Shown here one piece after another: positions 26,086 through 34,186 of a stretch of DNA of 64,000 bases. A model generated the notes under the pieces. The model saw nothing but the letters and a program-made list of their open reading frames with translations, did not search any database and had not been told where the DNA came from. Position 1 is the stretch's first letter. Every line of letters begins with the position of its first letter. Origin of the DNA: Chloroflexia bacterium (GTDB lineage: Bacteria > Chloroflexota > Chloroflexia > Thermomicrobiales > UBA6265); contig JACCVC010000199.1 in assembly GCA_013698305.1 (NCBI GenBank), positions 13,822-77,821 of the forward strand, given 5' to 3'. Both the position numbers and the translations under genes were made by a program.

Positions 26086-27990
26086 TTGACGTCCTGGCCG
26101 TCCACGCTGCGATGCGTGGTCACGAAAGGCGAACAAGGATTGAGTACTGTAGCGCATACATCTGATGCTCCGGACTTTGGCGGTTTGGAGTATGCGGTCA
26201 CTGACAACCTCGCGGATTTGCTGGATGTGTTGCCCACGCGAATCGCGGAAGAGTTGCGAAAGCATGACGGGGAAACGCAACACGGCAGTCTGATAGAAGT
26301 GGTGTTGGACCTGGGTCGACCGGCGGAAATGCGGTTCCAGTTCGGCGAGATCACGCTTGATGACATAGATGTGACTCGCGATGACCTTCAGGCGGTCGCT
26401 GATCGGATTGGTCAGTTCGGCGCGGACAATCGCGCTGGGATCGAGCGCACGCTCCACCGGATCTCGGCCATCCGCAATCGCACCGGCGACATTGTGGGGC
26501 TGACCTGCAGGGTGGGTCGGGCGGTCTATGGCACGATTGCAATCATCAGCGACATGATCGAATCGGGAGAGAGCATCCTTCTCCTGGGTCGACCCGGCGT
26601 CGGCAAGACGACGATGCTGCGGGAGACCGCCCGCGTGCTGGCGGACGATCTTCGGAAGCGAGTCGTCATCGTTGATACCAGCAATGAGATCGCGGGTGAT
26701 GGGGACATTCCTCATCCAGCGATCGGTCGTGCCCGCCGGATGCAGGTTCCGACCCCCGAGGCCCAACACGCGGTGATGATCGAAGCAGTGGAAAACCACA
26801 TGCCGGAGGTCGTGGTGATCGACGAGATCGGGACCGAGCTGGAGGCGGGAGCGGCACGGACGATCGCCGAACGAGGTGTGCAGCTGATCGGCACCGCACA
26901 CGGCAACACACTTGAGAACCTGATGCTCAACCCGACCTTGTCCGATCTGGTCGGGGGCATTCAGAGTGTCACCCTCTCGGACGAGGAGGCCAGGCGGCGG
27001 GGGACACAGAAGTCCATCCTGGAACGCAAGGCGCCGCCGACATTTTCCGCCATGGTCGAGATTGCCGACCGCGACGAGGTGATCGTCCACAGGAACGTCG
27101 CGGCCATGGTCGACTCGATCCTGCGAGGAGTGACGCCGCCGAGCGAAATGAGACGCCGCAACGAGGATGGCTCGATCACGACGGTGTCGGGCGATGATGC
27201 CCGGCGCGATCCCACGAGCCGGGGACGCCATAGCTCGAACGGCGCGTCCCTGATGGCGCTCACGAGCTCGGCGATCCCGGCAACTCAGGTTCCGAACCGA
27301 AACGCCACCGCTCGCGATCAGGGCCAGGCGCTGGATGACCGTTCGTTGTGGAACACAGGCGGCGATTCCGCGCGTGTAACACCGGTGGCGGACACAGCCC
27401 GCGAACAGCCGGTGGTCAGTGACCCCCGAAACCCGTTTGCAAGAGGTAGGGGGACATCGGACAAGCCATTGCGGATCTTTCCGTACGGCGTGAGCCGGAA
27501 CCGGCTGCATCAGTCGATTACCAGGGATCGGTATCCCGCGGCGCTGGTGAAGGACGCGCGGGACGCGGACATCGTGGTGACGCTCAAGAACATCTTTCGT
27601 CGGAAACCGGAACTGCTTCGCACGGCAGAAACGAATGGAACGCCCATCTATGTCAGCCGGTCGAACTCGGCGGCTCAGCTGGAGAACGTACTTTCGTCGC
27701 TGTTTCCTGCACAATCGCCGGTAGACGGTATCAACGGGGACGACCTCGTGACACCGGAACCGACCGCAATCCACGCCGGAACCGAAGAACTGTTGGTCAC
27801 CGCGCTGTCTGAAGCCGAAATGGCCATCAGCCGGGTGATCGAAGGTGGCCCAGCCGAATCGTTGCACCCGCAGTTGGTCGGGATCCGACGGAGGCAACAC
27901 GAGCTCGCCGAGCGGTACAACCTCGAGTCGCGAAGCCTGGGAGAGGACCCGTTCCGGCACGTCGAGATATACCGGCGGGGCGCACAATAG
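26086..27990 (+). CDS. AAA ATPase with R3H domain (Ycf45/SpoIIIAA-like)
   Basis: A P-loop ATPase with Walker A LGRPGVGKTTMLRE (about residues 167-180), Walker B EVVVIDEIGTE (about 241) and sensor-like QLIGTAHGNTLENL. This matches the SpoIIIAA/Ycf45 single-strand nucleic-acid-associated ATPase family. A low-complexity linker (about 350-460) leads to a C-terminal domain (LRIFPYGVSRNRLHQSI to about 540) and an R3H motif (IRRRQHELAERYNLESRS, about 600-615). No ATG is available at the N terminus; TTG 26086, GTG 26116 and TTG 26140 are candidates. It overlaps tmk by one base. Confidence 0.8.
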   Translation: MTSWPSTLRCVVTKGEQGLSTVAHTSDAPDFGGLEYAVTDNLADLLDVLPTRIAEELRKHDGETQHGSLIEVVLDLGRPAEMRFQFGEITLDDIDVTRDDLQAVADRIGQFGADNRAGIERTLHRISAIRNRTGDIVGLTCRVGRAVYGTIAIISDMIESGESILLLGRPGVGKTTMLRETARVLADDLRKRVVIVDTSNEIAGDGDIPHPAIGRARRMQVPTPEAQHAVMIEAVENHMPEVVVIDEIGTELEAGAARTIAERGVQLIGTAHGNTLENLMLNPTLSDLVGGIQSVTLSDEEARRRGTQKSILERKAPPTFSAMVEIADRDEVIVHRNVAAMVDSILRGVTPPSEMRRRNEDGSITTVSGDDARRDPTSRGRHSSNGASLMALTSSAIPATQVPNRNATARDQGQALDDRSLWNTGGDSARVTPVADTAREQPVVSDPRNPFARGRGTSDKPLRIFPYGVSRNRLHQSITRDRYPAALVKDARDADIVVTLKNIFRRKPELLRTAETNGTPIYVSRSNSAAQLENVLSSLFPAQSPVDGINGDDLVTPEPTAIHAGTEELLVTALSEAEMAISRVIEGGPAESLHPQLVGIRRRQHELAERYNLESRSLGEDPFRHVEIYRRGAQ

Positions 27991-28622
27991 TGCGATCCCA
28001 GTTTATCGTGTTCGAGGGTCCGGAAGGAGGAGGCAAGTCGACGCAGATCGCTCGTCTTGCCACGCACCTGACCATCGAAGGGCACGAGGTAGTGGTGACT
28101 CGCGAACCAGGCGGAACGCCAGTTGGTGATGCGATCCGGCTGGTGCTGCTTGAGCGGGATGACGACGTCATGCTCGCTGAAACCGAGGCGTTCCTGCTTT
28201 CTGCGGCTCGCGCGCAACATGTCCACGATGTGATCCGGCCAGCGTTGCGGCGGGGCTGTGTGGTGCTGTGCGACCGGTACGCCGACTCCACTCGGGCGTA
28301 CCAGGGCGGCGGTGGGGGTATGAGCGCCGATGATCTCGAATGCCTCCAACGCATCGCGACGGGCGGATTGACTCCGGACTTGCGGCTACTCCTCGATCTT
28401 CCGGTCGAGACGGGGCTGGCGCGACGGCATCAGGATCCCTCGACAGTGAATCGGATCGACCGCGCGGAACGTGCCTACCATGAGCAGGTGCGTGACGCCT
28501 TTTTGAGACTCGCCAGAGCAGAACCCGACTCGTGGACTATCATAGACGCGTCGCGGTCGATCGATCTGGTTTCCGATGACGTCATCCGGACCGTTCGGGC
28601 GCACCTGCTGGATACTGTTTGA
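27990..28622 (+). CDS. tmk: Thymidylate kinase
   Basis: Phosphorylates dTMP to dTDP. P-loop FEGPEGGGKSTQIARLA (residues 7-23), the DR-x motif VLCDRYADSTRAYQGGG, the LVTREPGGTP-like VVVTREPGGTPVGDAIR and the lid RRHQDPSTVNRID. 210 aa, standard size. GTG 27990 overlaps the last base of the previous stop, indicating tight coupling. The order tmk then a DUF970-type gene matches the Bacillus tmk-yaaQ pair. Confidence 0.96.
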   Translation: MRSQFIVFEGPEGGGKSTQIARLATHLTIEGHEVVVTREPGGTPVGDAIRLVLLERDDDVMLAETEAFLLSAARAQHVHDVIRPALRRGCVVLCDRYADSTRAYQGGGGGMSADDLECLQRIATGGLTPDLRLLLDLPVETGLARRHQDPSTVNRIDRAERAYHEQVRDAFLRLARAEPDSWTIIDASRSIDLVSDDVIRTVRAHLLDTV

Positions 28623-28659
28623 GTTCACCGTGTGCTTTCGCTCACAGATTTGGGACCTA

Positions 28660-29028
28660 ATGAAGCTCGTGATCGCCGTCGTTCAGGGAAAAGATGTGGA
28701 CCGCCTGCTTTCGGCGCTGGTATCCGATGGGTTCCAGGCGACGCAGGTGAGCAGCTCTGGAGGTTTTCTGCGCGAGAGCAACGTGACCCTGCTGATCGGA
28801 ACTGAGGACCGGCGGGTCCAACGCGTGCGGGAGATCATCAAGGACAACTGCCACTCCCGGACGCATTTCGTGAACCCGCTGATGCCGATCTTCGAGCCCG
28901 GCGAGGCGATGATGTCGACACCGCTGGAGGTTCCGGTCGGGGGCGCGACCGTGTTCGTCGTCGATGTCCAGCGATTCGAGCGATTCCAGATCGCGGCAGG
29001 GACCAGGGAGCAGATTCGTGGAACTTGA
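28660..29028 (+). CDS. Cyclic-di-AMP receptor-like PII family protein
   Basis: 122 aa, matching the DUF970/YaaQ (DarA/PstA) family of PII-like trimers that bind cyclic di-AMP. Typical features are MKLVIAVVQGKDVDRLLSAL, FQATQVSSSGGFLRESNVTL and the end GATVFVVDVQRFERF. I chose ATG 28660 because the conserved N terminus begins here. It directly follows tmk, a known neighbourhood for this family. It overlaps the next gene by 11 nt. No diadenylate cyclase is in the window, so the ligand is inferred from the family. Confidence 0.85.
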   Translation: MKLVIAVVQGKDVDRLLSALVSDGFQATQVSSSGGFLRESNVTLLIGTEDRRVQRVREIIKDNCHSRTHFVNPLMPIFEPGEAMMSTPLEVPVGGATVFVVDVQRFERFQIAAGTREQIRGT

Positions 29029-29686
29029 AGCAATCGTCGCTCGTGGCTTGCAAATCCTGCTGGCGCTCGGCGGAGCCTACCTGCTGGCGCTTTGGCTCGT
29101 GCTGATCATCTGGACCTTCCGCGACATCGAATCACGCAGCAAGAGCGTTGTCACCCAGGTTGTTTCCACGCTGCTGGTAGTGTTGTTCTATGTGCCGGGC
29201 TTCCTGCTGTACTGGCTGCTCCGGCCCAAGGATACGCTCGATGAGTCGTACCAGCGATCTCTGGAGGAGGAGTACCTCTACCAAGATTTGCAGGAGCTTC
29301 CGCTCTGCCCGAACTGCCAGCACTACGTTGAGGACGACTACCAGATCTGCCCGCATTGCAATACGCAGTTGAAGGAGGCCTGCCACTCCTGTGCGCGGCT
29401 CGTGGACTTGCAATGGTCGGTGTGCCCATATTGCGCGGCCCCTCAGCATCGGCATGACACTGGGTCGGAAGAGGTTGAGAACGTTCCACAGACCAGGAAT
29501 GATGACGACTGGATCGATCCTGCTTCCATCATCGAGCGGTTGAAGGCAGGCCAGCCGCGCGAGCTTCCCGCGCGAACCGCCGACGGCGCAGACGAGGATA
29601 CGGGGACTACGCTCGGGCGCGAACGCGTCACGGTCGGGCGCGAAACCGGGCCCGAGCGACGGGCCAGGAAGCTGGACGCGTCGTAG
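29018..29686 (+). CDS. Membrane protein with double zinc ribbon
   Basis: 222 aa. Two membrane helices (residues about 10-33 and 46-68) are followed by an acidic stretch and paired zinc ribbons: CPNC (97-100) with CPHC (111-114), then CHSC (122-125) with CPYC (136-139), a DZR-type arrangement. The C-terminal about 80 residues are charged and low-complexity. GTG 29018 is supported by GGGAG about 7 nt upstream and overlaps the preceding gene by 11 nt. Its function is not known; membrane anchoring with a cytoplasmic zinc module is inferred. Confidence 0.8.
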   Translation: MELEAIVARGLQILLALGGAYLLALWLVLIIWTFRDIESRSKSVVTQVVSTLLVVLFYVPGFLLYWLLRPKDTLDESYQRSLEEEYLYQDLQELPLCPNCQHYVEDDYQICPHCNTQLKEACHSCARLVDLQWSVCPYCAAPQHRHDTGSEEVENVPQTRNDDDWIDPASIIERLKAGQPRELPARTADGADEDTGTTLGRERVTVGRETGPERRARKLDAS

Positions 29687-29742
29687 CGCGTGGAGATAAT
29701 CCAACGGTCAACGACGTAGGGGCTATTCATCTGCATTCCGTT

Positions 29743-30624
29743 TCATTCGGAAACGTCGTCGATGGCCGGATTTCCACGCCGCATGCGACTAGGCACCGCG
29801 TTGGGTCGAATGCGGAAGTTGAACTTGGTCCGCACTGACTCGTAGAAGCTGATCTTCCCCACGCGTGCGAGCTGGAATGTGTGAACTCCGCGTTCGATTT
29901 TGATCACATCACCGCCGAAGAGTTCGGTGCCTGGCCGTCCGTCGAGGATCAGCGTCGACGCATGATTGTTGGCGATGACGAGCTCGATCGACGCGTCCTC
30001 GGACGCAACCATTGGCGTGCGGATCGGCGAGTGACAGGAGATCGGAACGAGCGCGAATCCCTTGACTCCGGCGGTCAGGATAGGCCCCCCGGCCGCCATG
30101 CAGTAGGCAGTCGAGCCACGCGCGGTCGAGACGATCATGCCGTCTCCGGGATAGGTGTTGACGAAATCGCCGTCGATGTAGAGCTCGGTTTCGACCATCC
30201 TGATCCCACTCCGGATCACGACATCGTTGATCGCCCATCCCTGGTCGATTTCATCGTCCTCCCTGAACAACGTTGCCTGAAGCGTGGAGTTGTGCTCGAC
30301 ATCGAATCGTCCATTGACGAGCGATTGGAGGGCGAGCTGCCAGTCATGTTGCTCTACCAGCGTCAGAAAGCCGACCTGGCCGAAGTTGATGCCGAGTAGC
30401 GGGACATCTGGATAGACATTGGCGGAGCGCATCATCAGGCCATCGCCGCCGAGGACGACCACCGCGGTCACGTCGTCGTACCCGCGCTCGTTTAGCTCCG
30501 CTTCAGGAATCGGGGTGATGTTCCGCTCCCGCAACCACGTTTCGATCTCGGGCGCGAGCGCTTCCGCTTCGGGTTTGCCGCGGGCCGCGATGATGCCGAT
30601 CTTCTGGATCACGAGTGTCTCCAT
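29743..30624 (-). CDS. nadK: NAD kinase
   Basis: Phosphorylates NAD to NADP. Visible are the GGDG motif in AVVVLGGDGLMMRSA, LLGINFGQVGFLT, the region VVIRSGIRMVETELYIDGDF and VSTARGSTAYCMAAGGPI, and LVPISCHSP in place of the more common L-x-P-I-x-PH-x-L. 293 aa, normal. The ATG at 30624 shares its A with the stop TGA of the upstream Nudix-family gene (TGATG), so the two are coupled. It converges on the zinc-ribbon gene at 29018. Confidence 0.95.
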   Translation of the reverse strand: METLVIQKIGIIAARGKPEAEALAPEIETWLRERNITPIPEAELNERGYDDVTAVVVLGGDGLMMRSANVYPDVPLLGINFGQVGFLTLVEQHDWQLALQSLVNGRFDVEHNSTLQATLFREDDEIDQGWAINDVVIRSGIRMVETELYIDGDFVNTYPGDGMIVSTARGSTAYCMAAGGPILTAGVKGFALVPISCHSPIRTPMVASEDASIELVIANNHASTLILDGRPGTELFGGDVIKIERGVHTFQLARVGKISFYESVRTKFNFRIRPNAVPSRMRRGNPAIDDVSE

Positions 30625-31334
30625 CAGGAAGGAGTCTCCATGCGCGCCCACGGTGGGGTCAGGAAAGTAGATTGGTCCGAATCGGAGGTGAAGCGATAGA
30701 GTTCGGCGGGCCGATGTTTGCCATCCCGTCGCAACACGCCGGTGCGAGTGACGATCCCGGAGGCGCTCAGGCGGCGTCGGAAGTTGCGTTTGTCCAGTTC
30801 CTGGTCGAGCACTCGTTCGTAAACCACCTGAAGGTCGGTGAGCGTGAAGGTTCGGGGCAACAGGTGGAAGGCGATATTCGTGTATCCGAGCTTGGCCCGG
30901 AGTCGGACCAGGGCGTAGTCGAGCAGCATGCGGTCCGTGTCGCGCCTGAGCTGAAGGTCGGCGGGCTCGCGCCAGACGAGCTCCTCGTTGGGCCGGTGAC
31001 TGTCGGGAGAGACAAGGGCGATGTAGCTGACGATGATGCGCCAGGGCTCGCGCTGCTCGATGCTGAGCGTATAGAGTTGTTCCAGGTAGGCGGGAGGGTG
31101 TCCAGTCGACTCCACCATCAACTGCTCGGCGGCGGCATCCAGAGGCTCGCGCGTGTCTGGCGATCGTGACGGCAGGACGTGTTCGCTTGCGCCGACGACA
31201 ATAGTTCCCACACAGAACACACCATTCCGGACCTGGAAGGGGATGATGCTGACGGTGAGACGCGGTTCCACATGCAACTCCAGTTCCGGGTTCGGTTTGA
31301 TCGGCTTGCACAATGCGGACGATGAGTCGATCAT
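30624..31334 (-). CDS. NrtR-like Nudix-winged helix regulator
   Basis: 236 aa. The N-terminal half is Nudix-like (EPRLTVSIIPFQVRNGVFCV, HPPAYLEQLYTLSIEQREPW). The C-terminal half is a winged-helix domain (TLTDLQVVYERVLDQELDKR then NFRRRLSASGIVTRTG) as in NrtR, which represses NAD genes and senses ADP-ribose. The Nudix box is degenerate: where R-E-x2-E-E is expected the sequence reads AEQLMVE, so hydrolase activity is unlikely. ATG 31334 is my choice. One-base overlap with nadK supports a role in NAD metabolism. Operator sites were not identified. Confidence 0.8.
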   Translation of the reverse strand: MIDSSSALCKPIKPNPELELHVEPRLTVSIIPFQVRNGVFCVGTIVVGASEHVLPSRSPDTREPLDAAAEQLMVESTGHPPAYLEQLYTLSIEQREPWRIIVSYIALVSPDSHRPNEELVWREPADLQLRRDTDRMLLDYALVRLRAKLGYTNIAFHLLPRTFTLTDLQVVYERVLDQELDKRNFRRRLSASGIVTRTGVLRRDGKHRPAELYRFTSDSDQSTFLTPPWARMETPS

Positions 31335-31454
31335 CCGCTGGTTTCGCTCATGAGCGTAATACGGATGGTACGCTCTCGTTGCCCCTGTCGTTGAAAGGTC
31401 CGCTTCACGATGCCCAGAAAGCTCGTTTCGAGTGGTAAGAACAGGGCGGAACAC

Positions 31455-31462
31455 TATAGACT
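31455..31462 (+). promoter_or_regulatory. Possible -10 region of tRNA-Gln
   Basis: TATAGACT ends 12 nt before the mature tRNA. A matching -35 is weak. It also lies upstream of the NrtR-like gene on the other strand. Confidence 0.35.
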
Positions 31463-31474
31463 AGGTGTGCTTGA

Positions 31475-31545
31475 TGGCGGATGGTGAAATGGTATCACAA
31501 GGGCCTTTGGAGCCTTTATTCCAGGTTCGAATCCTGGTCCGCCAG
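31475..31545 (+). tRNA. tRNA-Gln (UUG anticodon)
   Basis: A full cloverleaf is readable: acceptor TGGCGGA/TCCGCCA, D arm GTGA-AATGGTA-TCAC, anticodon arm AGGGC-CTTTGGA-GCCTT with anticodon TTG, variable TATT, and T arm CCAGG-TTCGAAT-CCTGG, discriminator G. The 3' CCA is not encoded. 71 nt. Confidence 0.95.
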
Positions 31546-31658
31546 CTGAACCGAGAGAATGAAAGCGGCATTCCCTCCCTCCGAGCGATCAATCCCAATG
31601 CGCAGCTTGTCACGGCGACTACCGAACTCGGACGCCGGACCACGCGGAAACGTCCTTG

Positions 31659-33170
31659 ATGCCTGACGATATCCCGAATTCACGCACGTCGCCCCCTTTG
31701 GAGGACCCTTCTCTCGATTTGGTGGCGCAGGTCGCTCCCGGCGGTGAACCACTGACGGAACCAGGCGTTTCGGCAACTGGCGCCGATGTTGTCGTTGCCG
31801 TCCTCGCCGCCGGGCACGGCAAACGGATGCAATCAGACGTCCCCAAACACCTGCTCGAGGTCGCCGGGATGCCGATCATCGAGCGGGTGATACGTGCGGG
31901 TATCGGCGCCCGCACCGGCCAGACATTCGTCATGGTCGGGTCGAATATGGCAGATCTTGAACATCGGCTCAATATGCACGATGTCTTCACGCTCGTAGTC
32001 CAGGGACCCCCAAAGGGCACTGCAGACTCGGTGCGGCAGGCGCTGATGCGAGCGGGAGACGCATCCTGGATCGTATCACTGCTGGGCGATAGCCCGCATC
32101 TTACATCGGAGGTCGTTGACGCGCTGGTCGAGCGCGCGCGGTCGTCGCGGAGCAAGGTCACCTTGCTCACATGCATGGTCGACGATGCGTCTGCCTATGG
32201 ACGGATAGTACGCGATCACCTGAACCGAATTGTCCATATTGTGGAGCTTAAAAACGACGAGCCAAACCGCCGACACGGGCGGACAGAGATCAACAGCGGT
32301 GTCATGGTCCTCGATGCGGCTTGGGCGCATGAGGAGTTGGCTCGTTTGTCGATGGATACGATGACGGGCGAGTTCCTGCTGACCGATCTCGTCGATGCCG
32401 CTGTCCGGGGTGGTGCTGAGAGTGACGGCGCCTGGCCGGTTCAGGCGCATGTCGCGGACGCGTCTGTTTCCTTGGGGGTGAACGATCGAATGGACCTTTC
32501 AGAGTCAGATGCCCGCGCGCGGCAGACGATCCGCGAGCGGCACATCCGGAACGGCGTGACGATTATTGGCCCCGACACGGTTTTCATCGACGAGCGCGTG
32601 GTTATTGGAGAGGACACGGTGATCGCGCCGCATTCGATTCTTACCGGCACGACGGTTATCGGTCGACGATGTGAGATCGGCCCCGCAGCCGTGCTTCACA
32701 ACGCCCGACTGGATGACGGTGTCGTGGTTGAGCAGTCGACTGTGCGGGATTCCGGAGTCGGGTCCGGCACGCATATCGGGCCGTACGCTCATCTGCGAGG
32801 TGGCTGTCACATCGGACAGCGCGTCCACATCGGCAGCTTCGCCGAGATGAAGAACGCGACACTCGCCGACGGCGTGAAGTGCGGCCACGTATCGTATCTT
32901 GGCGACGTTTCTGTCGGGGAGGCTACCAACATCGGCGCCGGTACGATCACCGCAAACTATGATGGTGAAAGCAAGCACACGACCACCATCGGCGAGGGTG
33001 TGTTCATCGGCAGCGATTCGATTCTGGTGGCGCCGATTCATCTGGGAGACAGGGCGCGAACTGGCGCCGGTTCCGTCGTGAACCGGGATGTCGAGCCGGG
33101 TGTTACCGTCGTCGGCGTGCCGGCGAGACCGATCGGCGGCAAGGACAATCGGCGAAGGCAGCGTTCATAG
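31659..33170 (+). CDS. glmU: Bifunctional UDP-GlcNAc pyrophosphorylase / GlcN-1-P acetyltransferase
   Basis: Makes UDP-GlcNAc for peptidoglycan and envelope glycans. The N-terminal nucleotidyltransferase has VAVLAAGHGKRMQSDVPKHL (about residues 44-63), QGPPKGTADSVRQAL and EINSGVMVLDAAWAHEEL. The C-terminal left-handed beta-helix acetyltransferase has many hexapeptide repeats, TNIGAGTITANYDGESKH and the end RTGAGSVVNRDVEPG. 503 aa, longer than most because of a 40-residue polar N-terminal extension. ATG 31659 is used; no good ribosome-binding site is seen. prs follows closely. GlmS, which supplies its pathway, is implied by the ribozyme at 63807. Confidence 0.93.
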   Translation: MPDDIPNSRTSPPLEDPSLDLVAQVAPGGEPLTEPGVSATGADVVVAVLAAGHGKRMQSDVPKHLLEVAGMPIIERVIRAGIGARTGQTFVMVGSNMADLEHRLNMHDVFTLVVQGPPKGTADSVRQALMRAGDASWIVSLLGDSPHLTSEVVDALVERARSSRSKVTLLTCMVDDASAYGRIVRDHLNRIVHIVELKNDEPNRRHGRTEINSGVMVLDAAWAHEELARLSMDTMTGEFLLTDLVDAAVRGGAESDGAWPVQAHVADASVSLGVNDRMDLSESDARARQTIRERHIRNGVTIIGPDTVFIDERVVIGEDTVIAPHSILTGTTVIGRRCEIGPAAVLHNARLDDGVVVEQSTVRDSGVGSGTHIGPYAHLRGGCHIGQRVHIGSFAEMKNATLADGVKCGHVSYLGDVSVGEATNIGAGTITANYDGESKHTTTIGEGVFIGSDSILVAPIHLGDRARTGAGSVVNRDVEPGVTVVGVPARPIGGKDNRRRQRS

Positions 33171-33194
33171 CTAGGCGAGGGAGTGGGCGAGAAC

Positions 33195-34130
33195 ATGGAT
33201 GGACGATTGCAGCTCTTTACGGGAAACGCGCACTCCGGGCTCGCCGAATTGTTGAGCCATGAACTGGAAATACCCCTTGGCCGAGCAATAGTTGGCCAGT
33301 GGAAGAACGGGGAGACACGGATCAAGCTGGACGAGAATGTCCGAGGTTCGGATGTGTTCATCCTTCAGCCGACGTGCGAGCCGGTAAACCATCACATCAT
33401 GGAGCTTCTGCTCGTGATCGATGCGTTGAAACGCGCCTCTGCTGCCCGCATTACCGCCGTGATTCCATATTACGGTTACGCCAAGCAGGAAAAGAAGACA
33501 TCGGGTCGGGAGCCGATATCCGCCAAACTGGTAGCCAACCTGCTGACGGTCGCGGGCACCGATCGGGTGTTGGCGGTGGACCTGCACGCCGCGGCGATTG
33601 AAGGGTTCTTCGACATTCCGGTGGATCACCTCAGAGCCACGCCGCTGCTCTCTCAGGCGTTCAGGAGTCATGTGGGCGATGATGTCGTGGTGGTAAGCCC
33701 GGATGCGGGCGGCGTCGCCAGGGCGGAGGATTTTCGCCAACGGGTAGGTGGATCGCTCGCGATCATCTCAAAGCAGCATCCGCGCCCCGATGCGACGGAA
33801 ACGCTTGAGATGGTCGGCGATGTCGATGGAAAGATCGCAATCATCGTCGACGACATGATCTCCACGGGTGGTACCCTCATACAAGCGGCCAACTTGCTTC
33901 AGGAGCGTGGCGCCGCGGCCATCCACGTCGCCGCCACGCACGGCATCTTCGCGGGAGACGCAATGGCGAAGATCCAGGGCTCGGCGATCGATCAACTATA
34001 TGTGACGGATACACTTCCGTTGCCTGCGTCGGCGCCCAGCCAGGTCGAAGTTGTGTCAGTCGCTCCACTGCTGGCCGAAGCGATTACCCGCACGCACAAG
34101 GGTCTGAGCATCAGTGCGTTGTTCACCTGA
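33195..34130 (+). CDS. prs: Ribose-phosphate pyrophosphokinase
   Basis: Makes PRPP, the substrate used by PyrE and HisG in this window. The family signature is strong: MDGRLQLFTGNAHSGLAELL, RGSDVFILQPTCEPVNHHIM then ELL, PYYGYAKQEKKTSGREPISA, VDLHAAAIEGFFDIPVDHL and the PRPP loop IAIIVDDMISTGGTL. 311 aa from ATG 33195; a GTG at 33183 is also in frame. The pair glmU-prs is a common bacterial arrangement. The gap from glmU is 24 nt. Confidence 0.96.
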   Translation: MDGRLQLFTGNAHSGLAELLSHELEIPLGRAIVGQWKNGETRIKLDENVRGSDVFILQPTCEPVNHHIMELLLVIDALKRASAARITAVIPYYGYAKQEKKTSGREPISAKLVANLLTVAGTDRVLAVDLHAAAIEGFFDIPVDHLRATPLLSQAFRSHVGDDVVVVSPDAGGVARAEDFRQRVGGSLAIISKQHPRPDATETLEMVGDVDGKIAIIVDDMISTGGTLIQAANLLQERGAAAIHVAATHGIFAGDAMAKIQGSAIDQLYVTDTLPLPASAPSQVEVVSVAPLLAEAITRTHKGLSISALFT

Positions 34131-34186
34131 ACACAATCCACTGGCGATGAACGCCGGTGACGAACAGCACCAGTGAAAGGTATCTC

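Noticed and set aside
29743..31311. A 522-codon reading of the NAD kinase frame
   Set aside because: The upstream 220 codons lie antisense-free but within the NrtR-like gene in another frame and lack any domain; the true start is at 30624.
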